64,000 bases of DNA from Variovorax paradoxus (GTDB lineage Bacteria; Pseudomonadota; Gammaproteobacteria; Burkholderiales; Burkholderiaceae_C): positions 5,663,501-5,727,500 of the forward strand of contig NZ_CP091716.1 of NCBI RefSeq assembly GCF_022009635.1. Reading direction: 5' to 3'. Numbering within the stretch: the stretch's first letter is position 1; each line of letters begins with the position of its first letter. The notes beneath the pieces are model-generated. The model made no database searches and was not told where the DNA came from. It was given only the letters and a program-made list of their open reading frames with translations. The translations under genes were made by a program, and so were the position numbers. Positions 8,821 through 19,673 of this stretch are shown here, piece by piece.

Positions 8821-10032
8821 TCACAGGTAGTTGAACAACGAAATGCTGTTCAGCTTGGCGAACGTCATCTGCGTTGCCTGCAGCGAAGACTGGCGCTGGT
8901 AGAACTCGGCGATCGCGCTGTACGGGTCCAGGTCTTCGATGGAAGACAGGTACGACTCTTCCTGCAGCTTGCGGGCCGCGCCGCCGGAGTCGAGCGAATC
9001 GATCTCGGTCTGGCGCGAGCCGACCGACGACAGCACCGTCAGCACGTTGTCGTGCGCGTTCGTCACCTTCCGGTTGGCCGTGGCCAGCGCGTTCTGCAGC
9101 TGCGCCTGGGCCGCCTCGCCGCCGCCGGCGAGCGGGGTGCGAAGCGCCGTCACCAGCTGGCCGATGGCCGCGAACACGTCGGTGCCGGCGTTCTGCGCGG
9201 TCGACACGTCGAAGCTGTCGCCGTCCGCCGGCTTGCCGGTGAACTTGAGCTGCACGCCGCCGAAGTCGATGGGCGAGCCGGCCGTGTAGGCGCCGGCACC
9301 GGCCACCACGGGCGGCACGTCCTTGGTCATCACGGTGTAGTTGCCACCGTTGAAGCTGATGGTGAAGTCCTTGCCGTAGTTCGGTGCCGTGGCATCGGTG
9401 ATGCCGATGGCGCCGAACACGCCGCTGCCGGTGTTGCTGGCCGAGCTAGAAGCCACGTAGCCCGCGCCGCCCTGCACCGACTGGAAGATGCTGCGACCGT
9501 CGTCGCCCGTGGACATCTGGCGCGCCACGTCGACCTGCATGAGCCGCTGGCCCTGGTCGCCCACGTACTGCACGCCGCCGCCCGGGCCCGTCACGAAGGG
9601 CGGGCTGCCGCTCTTGAAGCCGGCAAACAGGAACTGGCCGTTGCCATCGTCCGAGTTGGCCACGCCCACGAGCTGGTCGTAGGCGCTCTGGATGGTGGTG
9701 GCGAGCGAGGCGCGGTCGGCGTCGGTCAGCGTGCCGTTGCCGGCGTTCACCGTCAGCGTCTTGATGTTCTGCAGGATCGAGGTGACCGAGTTCAGTGCGT
9801 TTTCCTCGGTCGACAGCGCCAGGCTCGCGCGCTGGCGGCTGGTGGCGTACTGCGCGTTTTCCGACAGCGTCTGGCTGACGCCGAGCGAGCGCGCCGCGCC
9901 GACCGGATCGTCGCCGGCGGACAGGAACTTGGAATTGGTGGCCAGCTGCTGCTGGACCCGGAACAGCTTCTGCTGCTGCAGGCCCATGGCGCCGACGTTC
10001 TGCTCGTAGAAGGATGAGGTGCTGATGCGCAT
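8821..10032 (-). CDS. flgL: Flagellar hook-filament junction protein FlgL (HAP3)
   Basis: Exported adaptor between FlgK and the flagellin filament. The product is 403 residues with the flagellin-like N-terminal helix (MRISTSSFYEQNVGAMGLQQ) and C-terminal helix (SSIEDLDPYSAIAEFYQRQ...LNSISLFNYL) that assemble into the axial structure; the middle is the variable exposed part. It has no cleavable signal, as expected for a type III export substrate. It follows flgK by 35 nt and probably shares the sigma-28 promoter ahead of flgK. Confidence 0.96.
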   Translation of the reverse strand: MRISTSSFYEQNVGAMGLQQQKLFRVQQQLATNSKFLSAGDDPVGAARSLGVSQTLSENAQYATSRQRASLALSTEENALNSVTSILQNIKTLTVNAGNGTLTDADRASLATTIQSAYDQLVGVANSDDGNGQFLFAGFKSGSPPFVTGPGGGVQYVGDQGQRLMQVDVARQMSTGDDGRSIFQSVQGGAGYVASSSASNTGSGVFGAIGITDATAPNYGKDFTISFNGGNYTVMTKDVPPVVAGAGAYTAGSPIDFGGVQLKFTGKPADGDSFDVSTAQNAGTDVFAAIGQLVTALRTPLAGGGEAAQAQLQNALATANRKVTNAHDNVLTVLSSVGSRQTEIDSLDSGGAARKLQEESYLSSIEDLDPYSAIAEFYQRQSSLQATQMTFAKLNSISLFNYL

Positions 10033-10067
10033 CGCGGCTCCTGGATTCTTTGCTTCTGTGAAACGGC

Positions 10068-12032
10068 TCAGCTGCGGATGCCGAGGATCGCGTCGAACAT
10101 GGTCGATGCGGTCTGGATCACCTTGGCGTTGGCCTGGTACATCTGCTGGAACATCAGCAGGTTGGCGGTTTCCTCGTCCTGGACGACGCCGGAGACGGAC
10201 TGCTGGCTGGCCTTGATCTGGCCGGTCACGCTGTCTTGCGTGGCGGCCGCGACCTTGACCGCCATGGCCCGGTTGCCGACTTCGCTGACCAGCTGCGAGT
10301 AGGCGCCGTTGAAGGTCGCCGTGCCGTTGGCCATCGTGGTCTTGCGCTGCAGTGCGCCCAGCAGCAGCGCATTGCTGCCGTCGGACACGCCCGAGGTGTT
10401 GTTCTTGATGGTGAAGGTGTCGCCCTGCGACGGCGCGCCGGTCATGCTGACCGTGACGCCGTCGAAGCTCATCTTCGCGCCGGCGGTGTAGGGCACCGCG
10501 GCGCCGGCCGCGTAGGTGGTGCTGGTGCCGTTGGCCAGCGTCACGGTGACGGCGGAGGTCGCGGGAAAGCCCGACAGGGTGCCCGTGGCGGCGTCGAAGC
10601 TCAGCGTGACCGGGCCTGCCAGCGGCGTGCCGGGGTAGGAGGCGTCGACCGTCGCGGCGCTCAGCGCGGCGTTGCCCTTGTTGCCGGCGGTGTTGCCGGT
10701 CACCAGCGGCGATGCGGCCGCCACCTTGGCGGGGTCGCGCACCAGCACGTCGAGGTCGCGCGCGCCGGTGCGGGTCGGCTGCACCAGGAACGAGTCGCCG
10801 GCCTGCGCCGTGCCGCTGGCGGCATTGAGGCTCACGCCGTCGAAGGTGATCGGGAAGGTGGTGAAGCTGCCCATCGACGTCTTGTCCGACAGGCGCGTGA
10901 CCGTGTAGGTGAGCGTGCCCGCCACGTTGGTGACGCTGACGTCGTAGTCGCTGGTGGTGAGCTTCGAAGCATCGGTCAGCGTGGCACCGAATTCGAGGTT
11001 GCCTGTGTTCTTTGCGTTGGACATCACGCCCGGCACCGCCTGGTTGAAGAAGTTCTGGCCCAACGCGCCGTTCAGGTCCACACCCAGCTTGTGCTGGGCA
11101 TTGACCGCATCGGACACCGACATGGCAAGCCGGCCGATGGAATTTTGCGTGGGGATGAGGGTTTCGCTGCGGAAGGTCATGAGGCCGCCGAGCACGCCGC
11201 CCTTGAAGGTGCTGTCGTCGAGCTCGGCGGTGTTGCCGCCGAAGCCCTTGAGCGCCACCACCTTGCGGGTGGGGTCGGCGGCCGAGTTGACCGAGACCAT
11301 CTGGGAAGCGTAGTCGCCCACCACCAGCGACTGGCCGGTGGCGATGAACACGTTGTACTTGCCGTTGTCCTGCTGCAGCACCTTGACGTCGACCACCTGG
11401 CTCAGCTGGCTCACGAGCAGGTCGCGCTGGTCGAGCAGGTCGTTCGGCGGCTGGCCGCTGGCCATGGCCGTGGCCTGGCTGATCTGCTGGTTCAGGCTGG
11501 CGATCTTGGTGGCGTAGACGTTGATCTGCTCGACGCTGCCGTCGATCTGCTCGTTGACCGACGTGTTCAGGTCCGACAGGTATTGGTCGGTCGAGCGGAA
11601 CTTGCTGGCCAGCGCCTGCGCGGAGCTGATCATCTGCTGGCGCGCGGCCGGGTCGGCCGGCGTGTTGGCCACGCCCTGGATGCTGGTGAAGAAGTTCTGC
11701 ATCAGCGCCGAGATGCCCGAGGTCTTGTCGGCCAGCAGGGTGTCGATGCGGTTGATCTGCGTGCCGTTGGTGGCGAGCGCGACCGAGTTCGACTGCGCGC
11801 TGGCGAGCTGCGCCGTGAGGTAGCGATCGTAGCTGCGCGAGACGGTCGTGACGTTGGCGCCCGTGCCGATGTAACCCGAGCCGCTGGAAATGGCGCCGCC
11901 CGTGGCGATCTCGGCCACCTGGCGGCTGTAGCCCGCCGTGTAGACGTTGGCGGTGTTGTGAGCCGTGGTCATCAGCGCGGCGCGGGCGACGCCGAGGCCG
12001 CTCAGACCTGTGTAGAACATGCTTCCGGACAT
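10068..12032 (-). CDS. flgK: Flagellar hook-associated protein FlgK (HAP1)
   Basis: Junction protein that caps the hook and seats FlgL. The product is 654 residues, long but in range for this family. The N-terminus has the rod/hook motif (SGLGVARAALMTTAHNTANV, about 9-28) and the C-terminus the axial helix (DEETANLLMFQQMYQANAKVIQ...FDAILGI). The Gly/Thr/Ala-rich middle (about 340-560) forms the exposed domains. A FliA-type promoter lies 59 nt upstream. It begins the flgK-flgL operon. Confidence 0.96.
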   Translation of the reverse strand: MSGSMFYTGLSGLGVARAALMTTAHNTANVYTAGYSRQVAEIATGGAISSGSGYIGTGANVTTVSRSYDRYLTAQLASAQSNSVALATNGTQINRIDTLLADKTSGISALMQNFFTSIQGVANTPADPAARQQMISSAQALASKFRSTDQYLSDLNTSVNEQIDGSVEQINVYATKIASLNQQISQATAMASGQPPNDLLDQRDLLVSQLSQVVDVKVLQQDNGKYNVFIATGQSLVVGDYASQMVSVNSAADPTRKVVALKGFGGNTAELDDSTFKGGVLGGLMTFRSETLIPTQNSIGRLAMSVSDAVNAQHKLGVDLNGALGQNFFNQAVPGVMSNAKNTGNLEFGATLTDASKLTTSDYDVSVTNVAGTLTYTVTRLSDKTSMGSFTTFPITFDGVSLNAASGTAQAGDSFLVQPTRTGARDLDVLVRDPAKVAAASPLVTGNTAGNKGNAALSAATVDASYPGTPLAGPVTLSFDAATGTLSGFPATSAVTVTLANGTSTTYAAGAAVPYTAGAKMSFDGVTVSMTGAPSQGDTFTIKNNTSGVSDGSNALLLGALQRKTTMANGTATFNGAYSQLVSEVGNRAMAVKVAAATQDSVTGQIKASQQSVSGVVQDEETANLLMFQQMYQANAKVIQTASTMFDAILGIRS

Positions 12033-12090
12033 AAGGCTTTACCTGTCAATTGGTGTGTGTGGTTGGCACCGCGTAGGCGCCTCTTTTTGT

Positions 12091-12117
12091 TTATCGGCAG
12101 CGCCGGGCAAAAGTTGA
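12091..12117 (-). promoter_or_regulatory. Sigma-28 (FliA) promoter for flgKL
   Basis: On the - strand the sequence reads TCAA, 15 nt, then GCCGATAA. The -10 matches the enterobacterial FliA consensus exactly and the spacing is exact; the -35 differs at one base. It lies in the flgK leader, pointing into flgK. Confidence 0.85.
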
Positions 12118-12127
12118 GGGCTGAAAG

Positions 12128-13858
12128 TCAGAACTCTGTCCAGTCGCCCTTGGCGTCGCCGGCCATGGCCAGCTGCGGCGCGGCGGCGCCGCCCGGCTCC
12201 CGCCGCGCGGGAAGCGCCTTGGCGGGCCGCTTGGCCGCCGCCGGCGCCGGCCTGGCAGTCTTGGGAATGGGGGTGATGCGGGTGAAACCCGGGCGCACGG
12301 TGGCAACCGCATTGGCGTCCAGCTTGAAGACACTGACCGCCTGCACGAGGCTTCCGGCCTGCTCCTGCAGCGATTGCGCCGCCGCCGAGGCTTCCTCGAC
12401 CAGCGCCGCGTTCTGCTGCGTGGCCTGGTCCATCTGCGTGATGGCCTGGTTGATCTGTTCGATGCCGGAGGTCTGTTCCTGGCTCGCTGCGGTGATCTCG
12501 CCCATGATGTCGGTCACGCGCTTCACGCTGCCGACGATCTCATCCATGGTGCGGCCGGCCTCTTCCACCTGCTTGCTGCCCTCTTCGACCTTCTCCACGG
12601 AGTTGCCGATGAGGGTCTTGATTTCCTTGGCCGCCGCAGCCGAGCGTTGTGCGAGGTTGCGAACCTCCGATGCCACGACCGCGAAGCCGCGGCCTTGTTC
12701 GCCTGCGCGAGCGGCTTCCACGGCCGCGTTCAGCGCCAGGATGTTGGTCTGGAATGCGATACCGTCGATCACGCCGATGATGTCGACGATCTTCTTGGAC
12801 GACGCATTGATCGAACCCATGGTGTCCACCACCTGGGAAACGACGCTGCCGCCCTTCACGGCGACTTCGGAAGCCGACATCGCCAACTGGTTCGCCTGAC
12901 GCGCGTTGTCCGCGTTCTGCTTCACCGTGCTGGTGAGTTCCTCCATCGAGGCGGCCGTCTGCTCCAGCGAGCTGGCCTGCTCTTCGGTACGCGAAGACAG
13001 ATCCTGGTTGCCCGAGGCGATCTGCCCCGACGCCGTGGCGATCGTCTCCGTGCCCGTGCGCACCTCGCCCACCACCTTGGCCAGGCTCTCGTTCATGTTC
13101 TTCAGCGCCTGCATCAGCTGGCCCGCCTCGTCGCGGCTTTCCACCTTGATGTTCGTGCTCAGGTCGCCGGCGGCCACCGTCTCCGCCACCTGCACGGCCT
13201 GCCCCAGCGGGCGCACGATGCCCAGTGTCAGCCGCCAGGAGAACAGCGCGCCCAGCAGCAATGCGATGCCCGACAGCGCCAGCAGCAGCGTCTCGCCGCT
13301 CGAATGGTCGGCCTCGATGCCCTTGGCCAGTTCGTCGATGCGGTCACGCTGGTATGCCGCGAGCTTGGCGACGGCTTCTTCGTTGACGGCCAGCGCGGGC
13401 GCGAACTTGTTGTCGGCCATGTCCATGGCCTCCTCGTTCTTGCCTTCCGACTTGAGCTTGTTGATCTGCCCGATGCTCTGCAGCACGATGGCGCGAGCAT
13501 CGGCCACGTTGGCGTACAACTTCTTTTCTTCCGGGGAGGTCAGGAGTTCCTCGAGCTTCTTCTGCACCGGATTGATTTGTGCCGACTTTTCCGCCCGGCC
13601 CTTCTCGAAGTAGGCCGCCACCTTGGGATCGGTCGCCTTGACCATCGCGAACGAGTTCACGATGGCCGGCCCCAGCAGGTTGGACCACTGGTTGGCCAGG
13701 CGCTCCTTGACCAGCGCGCGCTCCATCACCTCCTCCGTGGCCTTGCCCACCTTCCCGAGGCGCAGCATGCCCGTGGCGGCGATGACCGCCATCAGCAGCA
13801 GCACCACCGCGAAGCCGAAGCCCAGGCGGGTGCCGATTTTCAGATTCTTCAAATTCAT
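12128..13858 (-). CDS. Methyl-accepting chemotaxis protein 1 of 8 (4HB ligand domain, DWTEF tail)
   Basis: Transmembrane chemoreceptor controlling CheA through CheW. The product is 576 residues: TM1 about 11-31, periplasmic four-helix-type sensor 32-188, TM2 189-210, HAMP about 211-263 and signalling helices to about 520. The hairpin tip is canonical ([20 protein letters not shown], 364-383). A Pro/Ala-rich linker ends in DWTEF, a NWETF-like tether for the CheR methyltransferase and CheB. The ligand is unknown. It has its own FliA-type promoter, so it can be expressed apart from the receptor genes upstream. The sensor is clearly related to that of receptor 6. Confidence 0.95.
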   Translation of the reverse strand: MNLKNLKIGTRLGFGFAVVLLLMAVIAATGMLRLGKVGKATEEVMERALVKERLANQWSNLLGPAIVNSFAMVKATDPKVAAYFEKGRAEKSAQINPVQKKLEELLTSPEEKKLYANVADARAIVLQSIGQINKLKSEGKNEEAMDMADNKFAPALAVNEEAVAKLAAYQRDRIDELAKGIEADHSSGETLLLALSGIALLLGALFSWRLTLGIVRPLGQAVQVAETVAAGDLSTNIKVESRDEAGQLMQALKNMNESLAKVVGEVRTGTETIATASGQIASGNQDLSSRTEEQASSLEQTAASMEELTSTVKQNADNARQANQLAMSASEVAVKGGSVVSQVVDTMGSINASSKKIVDIIGVIDGIAFQTNILALNAAVEAARAGEQGRGFAVVASEVRNLAQRSAAAAKEIKTLIGNSVEKVEEGSKQVEEAGRTMDEIVGSVKRVTDIMGEITAASQEQTSGIEQINQAITQMDQATQQNAALVEEASAAAQSLQEQAGSLVQAVSVFKLDANAVATVRPGFTRITPIPKTARPAPAAAKRPAKALPARREPGGAAAPQLAMAGDAKGDWTEF

Positions 13859-13921
13859 TTGACTTCCCCTTTTTTCGGAACTGGAGCGAATCCCGCAACG
13901 GGATGCGACGCCATGGATTCG

Positions 13922-13948
13922 TTATCGGCACGGGCCCGGTGGTGTTGA
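13922..13948 (-). promoter_or_regulatory. Sigma-28 (FliA) promoter for chemoreceptor 1
   Basis: The - strand reads TCAA, 15 nt, GCCGATAA, with exact spacing and -10 match. It lies between the stop of receptor 2 and the start of receptor 1. Confidence 0.85.
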
Positions 13949-13959
13949 GCGCCCGAAGA

Positions 13960-15648
13960 TCAAAATTCCGTCCAGTCGCCCTTCGCGTCGCCGGCCATTG
14001 CCAGTTGCGGTGCGGGGCCACTGCCCGGCTCGCGTCGCGCGGGCAGTGCCTTGGCGGGGCGCTTCGGCGCCGGCTTGACGGCCGCTGCAGCCCTGGGGAT
14101 CGGCGTCAGGCGCGTGAAGCTGGCGCGCGTGGCCAGGGCATTGGCGTCGAGCTTGAAGATGCTGACGGACTGCACGAGGCTGCCGGCCTGCTCCTGCAGC
14201 GACTGGGCGGCGGCCGAAGCCTCTTCGACCAGCGCGGCGTTCTGCTGCGTCACCTGGTCCATCTGCGTGATGGCCTGGTTGATCTGTTCGATGCCCGAGG
14301 TCTGCTCCTGGCTCGCGGCGGTGATCTCGCCCATGATGTCCGTCACGCGGCGCACGCTGCCGACGATCTCGTCCATGGTGCGGCCTGCCTCCGCGACTTG
14401 CTTGCTGCCTTCCTCGACCTTCTCTACCGAGTCGCCGATCAGCGTCTTGATTTCCTTGGCTGCCGCCGCCGAACGCTGCGCAAGGCTGCGAACTTCCGAT
14501 GCGACCACCGCGAAGCCGCGGCCTTGTTCACCGGCACGTGCTGCTTCCACGGCTGCGTTCAGCGCCAGGATGTTGGTCTGGAAGGCGATACCGTCGATCA
14601 CGCCGATGATGTCGACGATCTTCTTCGACGAGGCGTTGATCGAGCCCATCGTGTCCACCACTTGCGACACGACGCTGCCGCCCTTGACGGCCACTTCGGA
14701 GGCCGACACGGCCAGTTGGTTCGCCTGACGCGCGTTGTCCGCGTTCTGCTTCACCGTCGAAGTCAGCTCTTCCATCGAAGCTGCGGTTTGCTCCAGTGAA
14801 CTCGCCTGCTCTTCGGTGCGCGAAGACAGATCCTGGTTGCCCGACGCGATCTGGCTCGAAGCCGTCGCGATCGTGTCCGTCCCGATGCGCACTTCGCCAA
14901 CGATCTTCGCAAGGCTGTCGTTCATGCCCTTCAACGCTTCGAGCAGCAGGCCGGTTTCGTCGGTCGTGCGCGCCTCGATGTGGCTGGTCAGGTCGCCGGC
15001 AGCCACCGACTGCGCCACCTTCACCGCCTCGGACAGCGGCCGCGAGACGATGCGCGCAATCCAGAGCGCCAGCACCAGGCCCAACGCCACGCTGCCCAGC
15101 AGCAGACCCAGCACCCAGAGGCGGGCTTCCCCGTACACCGTGTCGGCGGTTTCACCGGCGCGGATCGCACCGGCCACATTGACCTCGGTCAGCTTGTCGA
15201 GCGCCCCGTTGATGTCGCGGCTCAGTTGCAGCGACTTGCCGCGGATCAACGCGGTCGCCTGCTCGTTTTCCTGCGTGTGGGAAATGGCGACGATCTTGTT
15301 GTGCTCGAGCGAATACTCGGTCAGCAGCTTCTGGAGCGTCGGGTAGATCTCGCGCTCTTCCGGCTCGGAGATGAGCTTCTCGTATTCCGCGCGGTTCTTC
15401 TGCAGGTTGGCCCAGGTTTCGTCCATGGCCTTCTCGTACACGGCCATTTCGTCGTACGAGCCCGCCAGGATGTGCTGCAGTTCCTGCGTGCGGTAGCGCG
15501 ACATCAGGTTCTTCATTTCGAGCAGCGAACGCGTGGCCGGCATCCAGTTGGTCGCAAGGTCGGTCGACATGTCGTGGACCTTGCCCAGTTGCATCACCGA
15601 AATGATGCCGACACAAGCCGTCAACACAAGGACGGCGATGAAAGACAC
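13960..15648 (-). CDS. Methyl-accepting chemotaxis protein 2 of 8 (4HB ligand domain, DWTEF tail)
   Basis: Transmembrane chemoreceptor of 562 residues from the first canonical start, GTG at 15648. That start puts TM1 at residue 1 and removes the cytoplasmic leader present in all the neighbours. Upstream in the same frame, 14 codons encode [14 protein letters not shown], which aligns residue for residue with the start of receptor 3 ([14 protein letters not shown]). The codon aligned with that ATG is ATC at 15690, behind an AAGGA. The periplasmic part (about 22-175) is 4HB-like, then TM2, HAMP ([10 protein letters not shown]), the signalling hairpin and a DWTEF CheR tether. The family is certain; the true start is not. 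Confidence 0.93.
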   Translation of the reverse strand: MSFIAVLVLTACVGIISVMQLGKVHDMSTDLATNWMPATRSLLEMKNLMSRYRTQELQHILAGSYDEMAVYEKAMDETWANLQKNRAEYEKLISEPEEREIYPTLQKLLTEYSLEHNKIVAISHTQENEQATALIRGKSLQLSRDINGALDKLTEVNVAGAIRAGETADTVYGEARLWVLGLLLGSVALGLVLALWIARIVSRPLSEAVKVAQSVAAGDLTSHIEARTTDETGLLLEALKGMNDSLAKIVGEVRIGTDTIATASSQIASGNQDLSSRTEEQASSLEQTAASMEELTSTVKQNADNARQANQLAVSASEVAVKGGSVVSQVVDTMGSINASSKKIVDIIGVIDGIAFQTNILALNAAVEAARAGEQGRGFAVVASEVRSLAQRSAAAAKEIKTLIGDSVEKVEEGSKQVAEAGRTMDEIVGSVRRVTDIMGEITAASQEQTSGIEQINQAITQMDQVTQQNAALVEEASAAAQSLQEQAGSLVQSVSIFKLDANALATRASFTRLTPIPRAAAAVKPAPKRPAKALPARREPGSGPAPQLAMAGDAKGDWTEF

Positions 15649-15744
15649 GAGCAGCTTGGTCGCGATCTTGAGGTTGTAGAACGTTTTGATGATTTTTCCT
15701 TGGGGCCCGGGAGCCGATACTCGTGGTTGCGCTCGGCGCGGTCC

Positions 15745-17448
15745 TCAGAACTCGCGCCAGTCGCCAGCGCCGGCCACAGCAAGCTGCGGCGCGGCGGGCA
15801 ACGATGATTTGTTGTTGTCGTCTTGCACGGCCGGCAATGCCTCGGCGCGCGCGCGGGGCGCGGCCTGGTGGCTCGCGTCCAGCTTGAATGTGCTGACGGC
15901 CTGCACGAGGCTGCCGGCCTGCTCCTGCAGCGACTGGGCAGCGGCCGAAGCCTCTTCGACCAGCGCGGCGTTCTGCTGCGTCACCTGGTCCATCTGCGTG
16001 ATGGCCTGGTTGATCTGTTCGATGCCGGAGGTCTGCTCCTGGCTCGCTGCGGTGATCTCGCCCATGATGTCCGTCACGCGGCGCACGCTGCCGACGATCT
16101 CGTCCATGGTGCGGCCGGCTTCTTCCACCTGCTTGCTGCCTTCCGCGACCTTCTCGACGGAATCGCCGATCAGCGTCTTGATTTCCTTGGCTGCTGCCGC
16201 GGAACGTTGTGCGAGGCTGCGAACCTCCGATGCAACGACCGCGAAGCCACGGCCTTGTTCACCGGCGCGGGCGGCTTCCACGGCCGCGTTCAGCGCCAGG
16301 ATGTTGGTCTGGAACGCGATGCCGTCGATCACGCCGATGATGTCGACGATCTTCTTGGACGACGCATTGATCGAGCCCATGGTGTCGACTACTTGAGACA
16401 CGACGCTGCCGCCCTTCACCGCCACTTCGGAAGCCGACACGGCCAGCTGGTTGGCTTGGCGCGCGTTGTCCGCGTTCTGCTTCACCGTGCTCGTGAGTTC
16501 CTCCATCGAGGCGGCCGTCTGCTCCAGCGAGCTGGCCTGCTGCTCGGTGCGCGAAGACAAGTCCTGATTGCCCGAGGCGATCTGCCCTGAGGCATCCGCG
16601 ATGACGTCGCTCGAATCCTTGATCTTCCCGACGATGGAAGTCAGCTGCAGCTGCATCAGCTTGATGGAGTGCAGCAGGCTGCCTTCATGCGCGGCGTCGG
16701 CCTCGACCGCCATCGACAGGTCGCCGTCGGCAATGCGACCGACCACGTCGGCCGCGTACTGCGGCTCGCCGCCGAGCTGCCGACCCATCAGGCGCGCGAC
16801 CACCATGCCCAGCCCGACGCTGACCACGATGCCGATGAGCGCCATCACCAGCATCATCAGCCGGGAGGTCTTGTAGGTTCCGTCGGCCTGCTCGGCACGC
16901 TCGCGCGCGAGGTCCTTGCTGTGCGCGACCATGCCCTTGAGCACTTCTTCCAGACCGCGCGATTCCTTCAGGAGGCGCGTGCTGTCTTCGGTCACCTGGT
17001 TGTCGAACTGCGAGCTGTCCAGCGGCTGCTTGTTCACGAGCGCCACGAAATCATTCATGTGCGTGCTCAGCGGCCCGACCAGGCCTTCGAACTGGCTGTA
17101 GAGCTTGGCGCCCTCCTCGGTTTCGCCGAAGAATGACTTGACCTCCGAGGCACGCGACGCCAGGCTTTCCATCGACGCCTTGAGCTCGTTGGCGCCCGCG
17201 TTGCGCTCGCCGCGCGTGCCGGCCGACAGCAGCGTCATCTGCGCGCGGCTGGCATACAGCAGGTGGATATTGGCTTCCTGCACGGCCTGCAGGGCGCGCA
17301 ACTCGTTGGCGTAAAGCTCTTCGGTCGAGGCGCTGATGCGGCCCATGTGGAAGATGCCGAGCGCGCTCACTGCCGCGCCGATCGCCGCGACCACGAGAAA
17401 GCTGAGGATCAACCGGACGGTGACGCGAAGATTCTGGAACCACTGCAT
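15745..17448 (-). CDS. Methyl-accepting chemotaxis protein 3 of 8 (DWREF tail)
   Basis: Chemoreceptor of 567 residues with TM1 about 10-32, a periplasmic helical sensor (33-190), TM2 about 193-215 and a HAMP variant with the motif [24 protein letters not shown], found in a distinct receptor subfamily. The signalling hairpin beyond about 280 is almost identical to those of its neighbours, so sensor and output have different histories. The C-terminus ends DWREF, a probable CheR tether. A GGAGAA ribosome site precedes the ATG, and the gene follows receptor 4 by 14 nt in one operon. Confidence 0.95.
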   Translation of the reverse strand: MQWFQNLRVTVRLILSFLVVAAIGAAVSALGIFHMGRISASTEELYANELRALQAVQEANIHLLYASRAQMTLLSAGTRGERNAGANELKASMESLASRASEVKSFFGETEEGAKLYSQFEGLVGPLSTHMNDFVALVNKQPLDSSQFDNQVTEDSTRLLKESRGLEEVLKGMVAHSKDLARERAEQADGTYKTSRLMMLVMALIGIVVSVGLGMVVARLMGRQLGGEPQYAADVVGRIADGDLSMAVEADAAHEGSLLHSIKLMQLQLTSIVGKIKDSSDVIADASGQIASGNQDLSSRTEQQASSLEQTAASMEELTSTVKQNADNARQANQLAVSASEVAVKGGSVVSQVVDTMGSINASSKKIVDIIGVIDGIAFQTNILALNAAVEAARAGEQGRGFAVVASEVRSLAQRSAAAAKEIKTLIGDSVEKVAEGSKQVEEAGRTMDEIVGSVRRVTDIMGEITAASQEQTSGIEQINQAITQMDQVTQQNAALVEEASAAAQSLQEQAGSLVQAVSTFKLDASHQAAPRARAEALPAVQDDNNKSSLPAAPQLAVAGAGDWREF

Positions 17449-17462
17449 TGTCTTTTCTCCGT

Positions 17463-19064
17463 TTATGCTGCTGATGCAGTGAATGCCAACTGACGCGCGG
17501 TGCCGGCAGCGCGGCTGCCTTCCAGGCGGAACACGCCGACGATTTGCGACAGGCTGCCTGCCTGCTCCTGCAGCGATTGCGCTGCCGCCGATGCTTCTTC
17601 CACCAGCGCGGCGTTCTGTTGTGTGACCTGGTCCATCTGGGTGATGGCCTGGTTGATCTGCTCGATGCCCGAGGTCTGTTCCTGGCTCGCGGCGGTGATC
17701 TCGCCCATGATGTCCGTCACGCGGCGCACGCTGCCGACGATCTCGTCCATGGTGCGGCCCGCCTCGGCGACCTGCTTGCTGCCAGCCTCGACCTTCTCTA
17801 CCGAGTCGCCGATCAGCGTCTTGATTTCCTTGGCTGCGGCGGCGGAGCGCTGTGCGAGGCTGCGAACTTCCGATGCGACCACCGCGAAGCCGCGGCCTTG
17901 TTCACCGGCACGTGCTGCTTCCACGGCTGCGTTCAGCGCGAGGATGTTGGTCTGGAATGCAATACCGTCGATCACGCCGATGATGTCGACGATCTTCTTG
18001 GACGATGCGTTGATCGAGCCCATCGTGTCCACCACTTGCGACACGACGCTGCCGCCCTTGACCGCGACCTCAGAAGCAGACACCGCCAGTTGGTTCGCCT
18101 GACGCGCGTTGTCCGCGTTCTGCTTCACGGTCGAAGTCAGCTCTTCCATCGAAGCCGCCGTCTGCTCCAGCGAGCTGGCCTGCTGCTCGGTGCGCGAAGA
18201 CAGGTCGTGATTGCCCGAGGCAATCTGCCCCGACGCCGTGGCGATCGTCTCCGTGCCCGTGCGCACTTCGCCCACCACCTTGGCCAGGCTGTCGTTCATG
18301 TTCTTCAGCGCCTGCATCAGCTGGCCGGTCTCGTCGCGGCTCTCCGCGCGGATGTCGACGCTCAGGTCGCCGGCCGCCACGGTTTCCGCCACTTCGACGG
18401 CGCGCGTCAGCGGCCGCACGATGCTGCGCGAGATCAGGAACGAGAAGACGGCGCCGATTGCCACCGTCGCCATTGCCAGCAGCAGGCTCAGGTTGAGCGC
18501 GCGCGCATTCGCGGCGTCGATGCTGGCGCTCATGTCGTCGATGGCCTTGCGCTCGATCGACAGCAACTCGAGCACGCGGCTTTCATAGGCCTTGGCGGCC
18601 GGCTGGAAGGTCTCCTTGAAGGCGCGCGTGGTTTCCACCGTGTTGCCGCTGGCCTTGGCCTTGCCCACTTCGTCCTTGGCGGCCTGGTACTTGGCGCGCA
18701 GCTCCATGATCGACTTGAAGATGGCTTTCTCTTCCGGCGTCACCAGCAGCTTCTCGACCTTGGCCATGGTCTCGGTGCCCTTCTTCACGCTGTCGGAAAT
18801 GACATCGGCGAAGGTGACGGGCAGCGTCTCGTCGGTGGTGCGCGCGATCATCGACGTGCGCGCGATGGCCGAGTAGGTCAGCACGTACCAGTCGGAGATG
18901 AGCCGCTCCTTCGCCAGCGGGCTTTCCATCATGACCCGCGTGGCCTCCGCGTTGCTGCGCGCCGACAGCAGCGCGAAGGCGGTGGAAATCACCACCAGGC
19001 CAAGGACAACGGAAAAGGCCACGGCGAGCCGCGTTCCGATGCGAAGGTTCGAGAGGAAGTTCAT
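17463..19064 (-). CDS. Methyl-accepting chemotaxis protein 4 of 8 (no CheR tether)
   Basis: Chemoreceptor of 533 residues from the ATG at 19064; a TTG five codons earlier is possible but less likely because the ATG gives the common [13 protein letters not shown] leader. TM1 is about 10-30, the periplasmic four-helix sensor about 31-184, TM2 about 185-207, HAMP ([21 protein letters not shown]), then the shared signalling hairpin. The C-terminus stops soon after the signalling helices ([10 protein letters not shown]) without a DWxEF peptide, so its adaptation probably depends on tethers of neighbouring receptors. It lies just downstream of cheW copy 1. Confidence 0.95.
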   Translation of the reverse strand: MNFLSNLRIGTRLAVAFSVVLGLVVISTAFALLSARSNAEATRVMMESPLAKERLISDWYVLTYSAIARTSMIARTTDETLPVTFADVISDSVKKGTETMAKVEKLLVTPEEKAIFKSIMELRAKYQAAKDEVGKAKASGNTVETTRAFKETFQPAAKAYESRVLELLSIERKAIDDMSASIDAANARALNLSLLLAMATVAIGAVFSFLISRSIVRPLTRAVEVAETVAAGDLSVDIRAESRDETGQLMQALKNMNDSLAKVVGEVRTGTETIATASGQIASGNHDLSSRTEQQASSLEQTAASMEELTSTVKQNADNARQANQLAVSASEVAVKGGSVVSQVVDTMGSINASSKKIVDIIGVIDGIAFQTNILALNAAVEAARAGEQGRGFAVVASEVRSLAQRSAAAAKEIKTLIGDSVEKVEAGSKQVAEAGRTMDEIVGSVRRVTDIMGEITAASQEQTSGIEQINQAITQMDQVTQQNAALVEEASAAAQSLQEQAGSLSQIVGVFRLEGSRAAGTARQLAFTASAA

Positions 19065-19131
19065 GGTGCGGGCATTCAATGGGAAAGGCGGAAAACCGGT
19101 CCGGGCCTTTAGGCCACGGCACCCGTGGGGC

Positions 19132-19653
19132 TCAGGCGGTGGCGGCTGCCTCGATGAGGCCCATCTCCTGGCTAGACATGAGCCGGTCGATGTCCACCAG
19201 AATGAGCATCCGGTCGTCCAGCGTGCCCAGCCCGATCAGGTAATCGGCGTCCAGCACCGAACCCATCTCCGGCGCCGGCTTGATCTGCTCGGCCGACAGC
19301 GTGATCACGTCCGACACGCTGTCCACCACCATCCCCACCACCCGACCGCCGATGTTCAGCACGATCACCACCGTGAACTGGTCGTACGTCGGATCGCCCA
19401 GCTTGAACTTGATCCGCATGTCGATGATCGGCACGATGATCCCGCGCAGGTTCACCACGCCCTTGATGTATTCCGGCGCATTGGCAATGCGCGTCACCGC
19501 GTCGTAGCCGCGCAGCTCCTGCACCTTCTGGATGTCGATCCCGTATTCCTCTTCGCCCAGCTTGAACGTCACCACCTCCAGGCGGCTACCGCCCGTGGAA
19601 GGGGACGGCGCCGAGGCGGCTTGTTGCAAGGGGTCTTTTGCCTTGGTCAGCAT
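19132..19653 (-). CDS. cheW: Chemotaxis coupling protein CheW, copy 1
   Basis: Adaptor that links receptors to the CheA kinase. The product is 173 residues from the ATG at 19653; a GAGA ribosome site precedes it. The CheW fold starts near 26 ([20 protein letters not shown]) and includes [15 protein letters not shown] and [11 protein letters not shown]. The N-terminal 20 residues and the last few differ from copy 2, but 413 nt of the core (19175-19587) match copy 2 at all but about four positions. Much longer frames covering this stretch run on into the upstream receptor in the wrong phase and are not genes. Confidence 0.96.
   Translation of the reverse strand: MLTKAKDPLQQAASAPSPSTGGSRLEVVTFKLGEEEYGIDIQKVQELRGYDAVTRIANAPEYIKGVVNLRGIIVPIIDMRIKFKLGDPTYDQFTVVIVLNIGGRVVGMVVDSVSDVITLSAEQIKPAPEMGSVLDADYLIGLGTLDDRMLILVDIDRLMSSQEMGLIEAAATA
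19175..19587. repeat. 413-bp direct repeat, cheW copy 1 core
   Basis: Aligned by eye with 26658-27070 in the same orientation, with about four substitutions and no gaps. The end points are where identity visibly breaks (the differing N-terminal tails and the final codons). It could mediate unequal crossing-over across receptors 5-8. Confidence 0.85.
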
Positions 19654-19673
19654 CTGTTCTCTCCGGTTTGAAA

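Noticed and set aside
8738..8824. N-terminal extension of the DAHP synthase
   Set aside because: It encodes Gly/Pro-rich residues unlike the family; the internal ATG gives normal length.
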